Assembly: GCA_003157715.1 (NCBI GenBank)
Contig: PMKK01000248.1
Location: forward strand, 1 to 6,181
Origin: Actinomycetota bacterium
GTDB taxonomy: Bacteria > Actinomycetota > Thermoleophilia > UBA2241
Direction of reading: 5' to 3'
DNA length: 6,181 bases
A program made the translations under genes and the position numbers. Below the pieces are notes generated by a model that saw only the letters and a program-made list of their open reading frames with translations, was not told the DNA's origin and searched no databases. Below, piece after piece: positions 4,589 through 6,181 of the stretch. Every line of letters begins with the position of its first letter. The first letter of the stretch is position 1.

Positions 4589-6181
4589 ATGGACCCAGTC
4601 GACAACGACAGCGCTGAGCGCCGGCCCGCGGCCGATCCCGGCAGCGACTTTCGGTTCTCGCCGCGGGCCAACCGCGCCCACGAGATCGCCTGGCGCGCCT
4701 GGGGCGACGAGGCTTTCGCCGCGGCTCGCGTGGCCGGCAAGCCCGTGCTGCTGGCCATCTCGGCGGTGTGGTGCCACTGGTGCCACGTCATGGACGAGAC
4801 GAGCTACTCCGATCCGCGGGTCCTGGCGGCGATCGCCGACGGCTTTGTCGCCGTGCGCGTCGACAACGACCGCCGGCCCGACGTCAACCGCCGCTACAAC
4901 ATGGGAGGCTGGCCGACGATCGCCTTTCTCACGCCGGCCGGCGAAGTCCTGACGGGCGCCACCTACCTGCCGCCCGACCAGCTTCTCGCGGTGCTTGCCC
5001 AGGTGCGCGAGTACTACCTCGGGCACGGGCTCGATGCGGCGGGGGGCGCCGCCGCGACCGGCGCCCCCGACGAAGCGCTCGCGGCCCGCCCAGAGCCGGC
5101 CGGCGCGAGCCTCGCCGGCGCCGCCGGCGCGGCGGCGGTCTGCCACGAGGTGGCGGCGCTCTACGATCCGCGCCACGGCGGCCTTGGCGGCGAACCCAAG
5201 TTCCCGCAACCCGAAGCGCTCAGCCTGCTGCTGGCCGCCGGCGTCCGCCACGACGACGAGCGTCTGCTGGCGATGGTCCTGCATTCGCTCGACGCCATCG
5301 CCGCCGGTGAGCTGCGCGACGGCGTCGAGGACGGCTTCTTTCGCTACGCGACGCGCCGCGACTGGTCGGCGCCACACTACGAGAAGATGCTCGGCGACAA
5401 CGCCCGCCTCGCGCTTTTGTACCTCGACGCGTTCGCCGTCACTGGGCGGACGCCCTACGGCGAGGTCGCGCGCGGCGTCATCGACTACCTGCTGACGACG
5501 CTCGCCGCCGGCGACGCGCCGGTATTCTGGGGAAGCCAGGACGCCGACGAGCACTACTACGCCCTCGACGCCGCGGGACGCGGACGCGTGAAGGCCAAGC
5601 CCGCGGTCGACCGCACCGTGTTCGTCGACACCAACGCGCTGACCGCGCGAGCCCTGCTGCGAGCCGCGACCCTGTTCGAACGATCCGACCTGGCCCAAGC
5701 CGGCCTGGCGGCGATCGATCACCTTTGGGACCGCGGTCACGGACGCCGCGCGATGCTCCATTACCTGGGTGGCCCGGTCGCCGGGCTGCTGGCCGACCAG
5801 GCGGAGATGACCGCGGCCCTGCTCGACGCCTGCGAGGTCTCGGGCGACCGGGCCTACCTCGCGCGCGCTCGCTTGCTGGCCGACTGGGCGCTCCAGCACC
5901 TGCGGACCCGCGACGGACGCTTCGCCGATCGCCCGCAGGCTCTGGCGACCGACTCGGGCGGCGCGCGCAGCGCGCCGCTGCCCGTGCTCGAGGGCGGCGC
6001 CGAGATGGCCGACGGCCTGACCCGTCTGGCAGCCTTCAGCGGCGTGCCGACGTACCGCGAGGAGGCCGCCAGGGCGCTCGCCGCCTACGCGCCGGAGGCA
6101 GCCGCTGCCGGTCCCTTCGCCGCCGCCTGGGCGCTTGCCGTCATGCGCCTCGTCGAGCACCCCACCCACATCGTGGTCGTC
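4589..6181 (+). CDS. Thioredoxin-fold DUF255 protein (YyaL/SPATA20 family), C-terminus cut by window edge
   Basis: The frame is open from ATG 4589 to the last base, 531 residues, with no stop. An in-frame TAG at 4553-4555 and no other start codon between make 4589 the start, although the ribosome binding site is weak. Residues about 25-140 form the thioredoxin-like DUF255 domain: WCHWCHVM at 61-68 (C62, C65), DNDRRPDVN at 92-100 and GGWP at 106-109, with the proline at the expected cis-Pro position. After an Ala/Gly-rich linker (about 150-182) comes an alpha-helical region resembling the six-hairpin glycosidase/AGE fold. It has EPKFPQPEAL at 202-211 and APHYEKMLGDNA at 261-272, both family hallmarks. 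Full-length relatives are usually about 650-700 residues, so roughly 100 or more residues are missing. The biochemical activity of the family is not settled; the CxxC suggests a redox or disulfide role. It follows cdoA on the same strand by 167 bases and may or may not share its transcript. Confidence 0.92.
   Translation, partial: MDPVDNDSAERRPAADPGSDFRFSPRANRAHEIAWRAWGDEAFAAARVAGKPVLLAISAVWCHWCHVMDETSYSDPRVLAAIADGFVAVRVDNDRRPDVNRRYNMGGWPTIAFLTPAGEVLTGATYLPPDQLLAVLAQVREYYLGHGLDAAGGAAATGAPDEALAARPEPAGASLAGAAGAAAVCHEVAALYDPRHGGLGGEPKFPQPEALSLLLAAGVRHDDERLLAMVLHSLDAIAAGELRDGVEDGFFRYATRRDWSAPHYEKMLGDNARLALLYLDAFAVTGRTPYGEVARGVIDYLLTTLAAGDAPVFWGSQDADEHYYALDAAGRGRVKAKPAVDRTVFVDTNALTARALLRAATLFERSDLAQAGLAAIDHLWDRGHGRRAMLHYLGGPVAGLLADQAEMTAALLDACEVSGDRAYLARARLLADWALQHLRTRDGRFADRPQALATDSGGARSAPLPVLEGGAEMADGLTRLAAFSGVPTYREEAARALAAYAPEAAAAGPFAAAWALAVMRLVEHPTHIVVV

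Noticed and set aside
4583..6169. A 528-codon minus-strand open frame opposite the DUF255 gene.
   Set aside because: The plus strand carries WCHWCHVM, GGWP and PHYEKML family hallmarks; the minus-strand translation is Arg/Gly/Val-rich with no motif.

Overview
The window is a high-GC bacterial segment with very regular G/C-ending codons. Dense antisense open frames arise as a by-product. The base composition would fit Actinobacteriota (for example Thermoleophilia- or Coriobacteriia-like lineages), Chloroflexota or a high-GC proteobacterium. Nothing in the sequence fixes the phylum, and no rRNA, tRNA, CRISPR array or transposase is visible.

Layout: two gene pairs diverge from a 327-base intergenic region (3498-3824). 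Leftward, a small ArsR-family repressor (3165-3497, GTG start) is followed after 28 bases by a very large flavin/iron-sulfur oxidoreductase that starts at 3136 and is still open at base 1, giving at least 1045 residues. This protein joins a GlcD/D-lactate-dehydrogenase-like FAD domain, two 4Fe-4S motifs, two complete CCG (HdrB/GlpC-type) cysteine domains and an unusual methionine/proline-rich tail. Rightward, a cysteine dioxygenase (3825-4421) is followed by a thioredoxin-fold DUF255 protein of the YyaL/SPATA20 family (4589 to the right edge, open at 6181).

Non-coding structure: the divergent region carries a perfect 12-base palindrome just upstream of the arsR start, which is a good operator candidate. 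It also carries a 24-base tandem repeat array that is intact for about 2.7 units and degenerate on both sides. A second GC-rich tandem repeat of 31-32 bases lies between the dioxygenase and the DUF255 gene. Two short 12-base tandem repeats lie inside the large oxidoreductase gene, one in an inter-domain linker and one in the tail.

How the genes may work together (inference): the repressor probably controls its own operon and so the flavin/iron-sulfur oxidoreductase. Cysteine dioxygenase and a thioredoxin-like WCHWC protein on the other side suggest a loose thiol/sulfur or redox theme, but the sequence does not show co-regulation of the two arms. The most unusual object is the large oxidoreductase: its iron-sulfur domains are canonical and complete, its flavoprotein C-terminal half lacks the usual catalytic motifs, and its tail is one I cannot assign.
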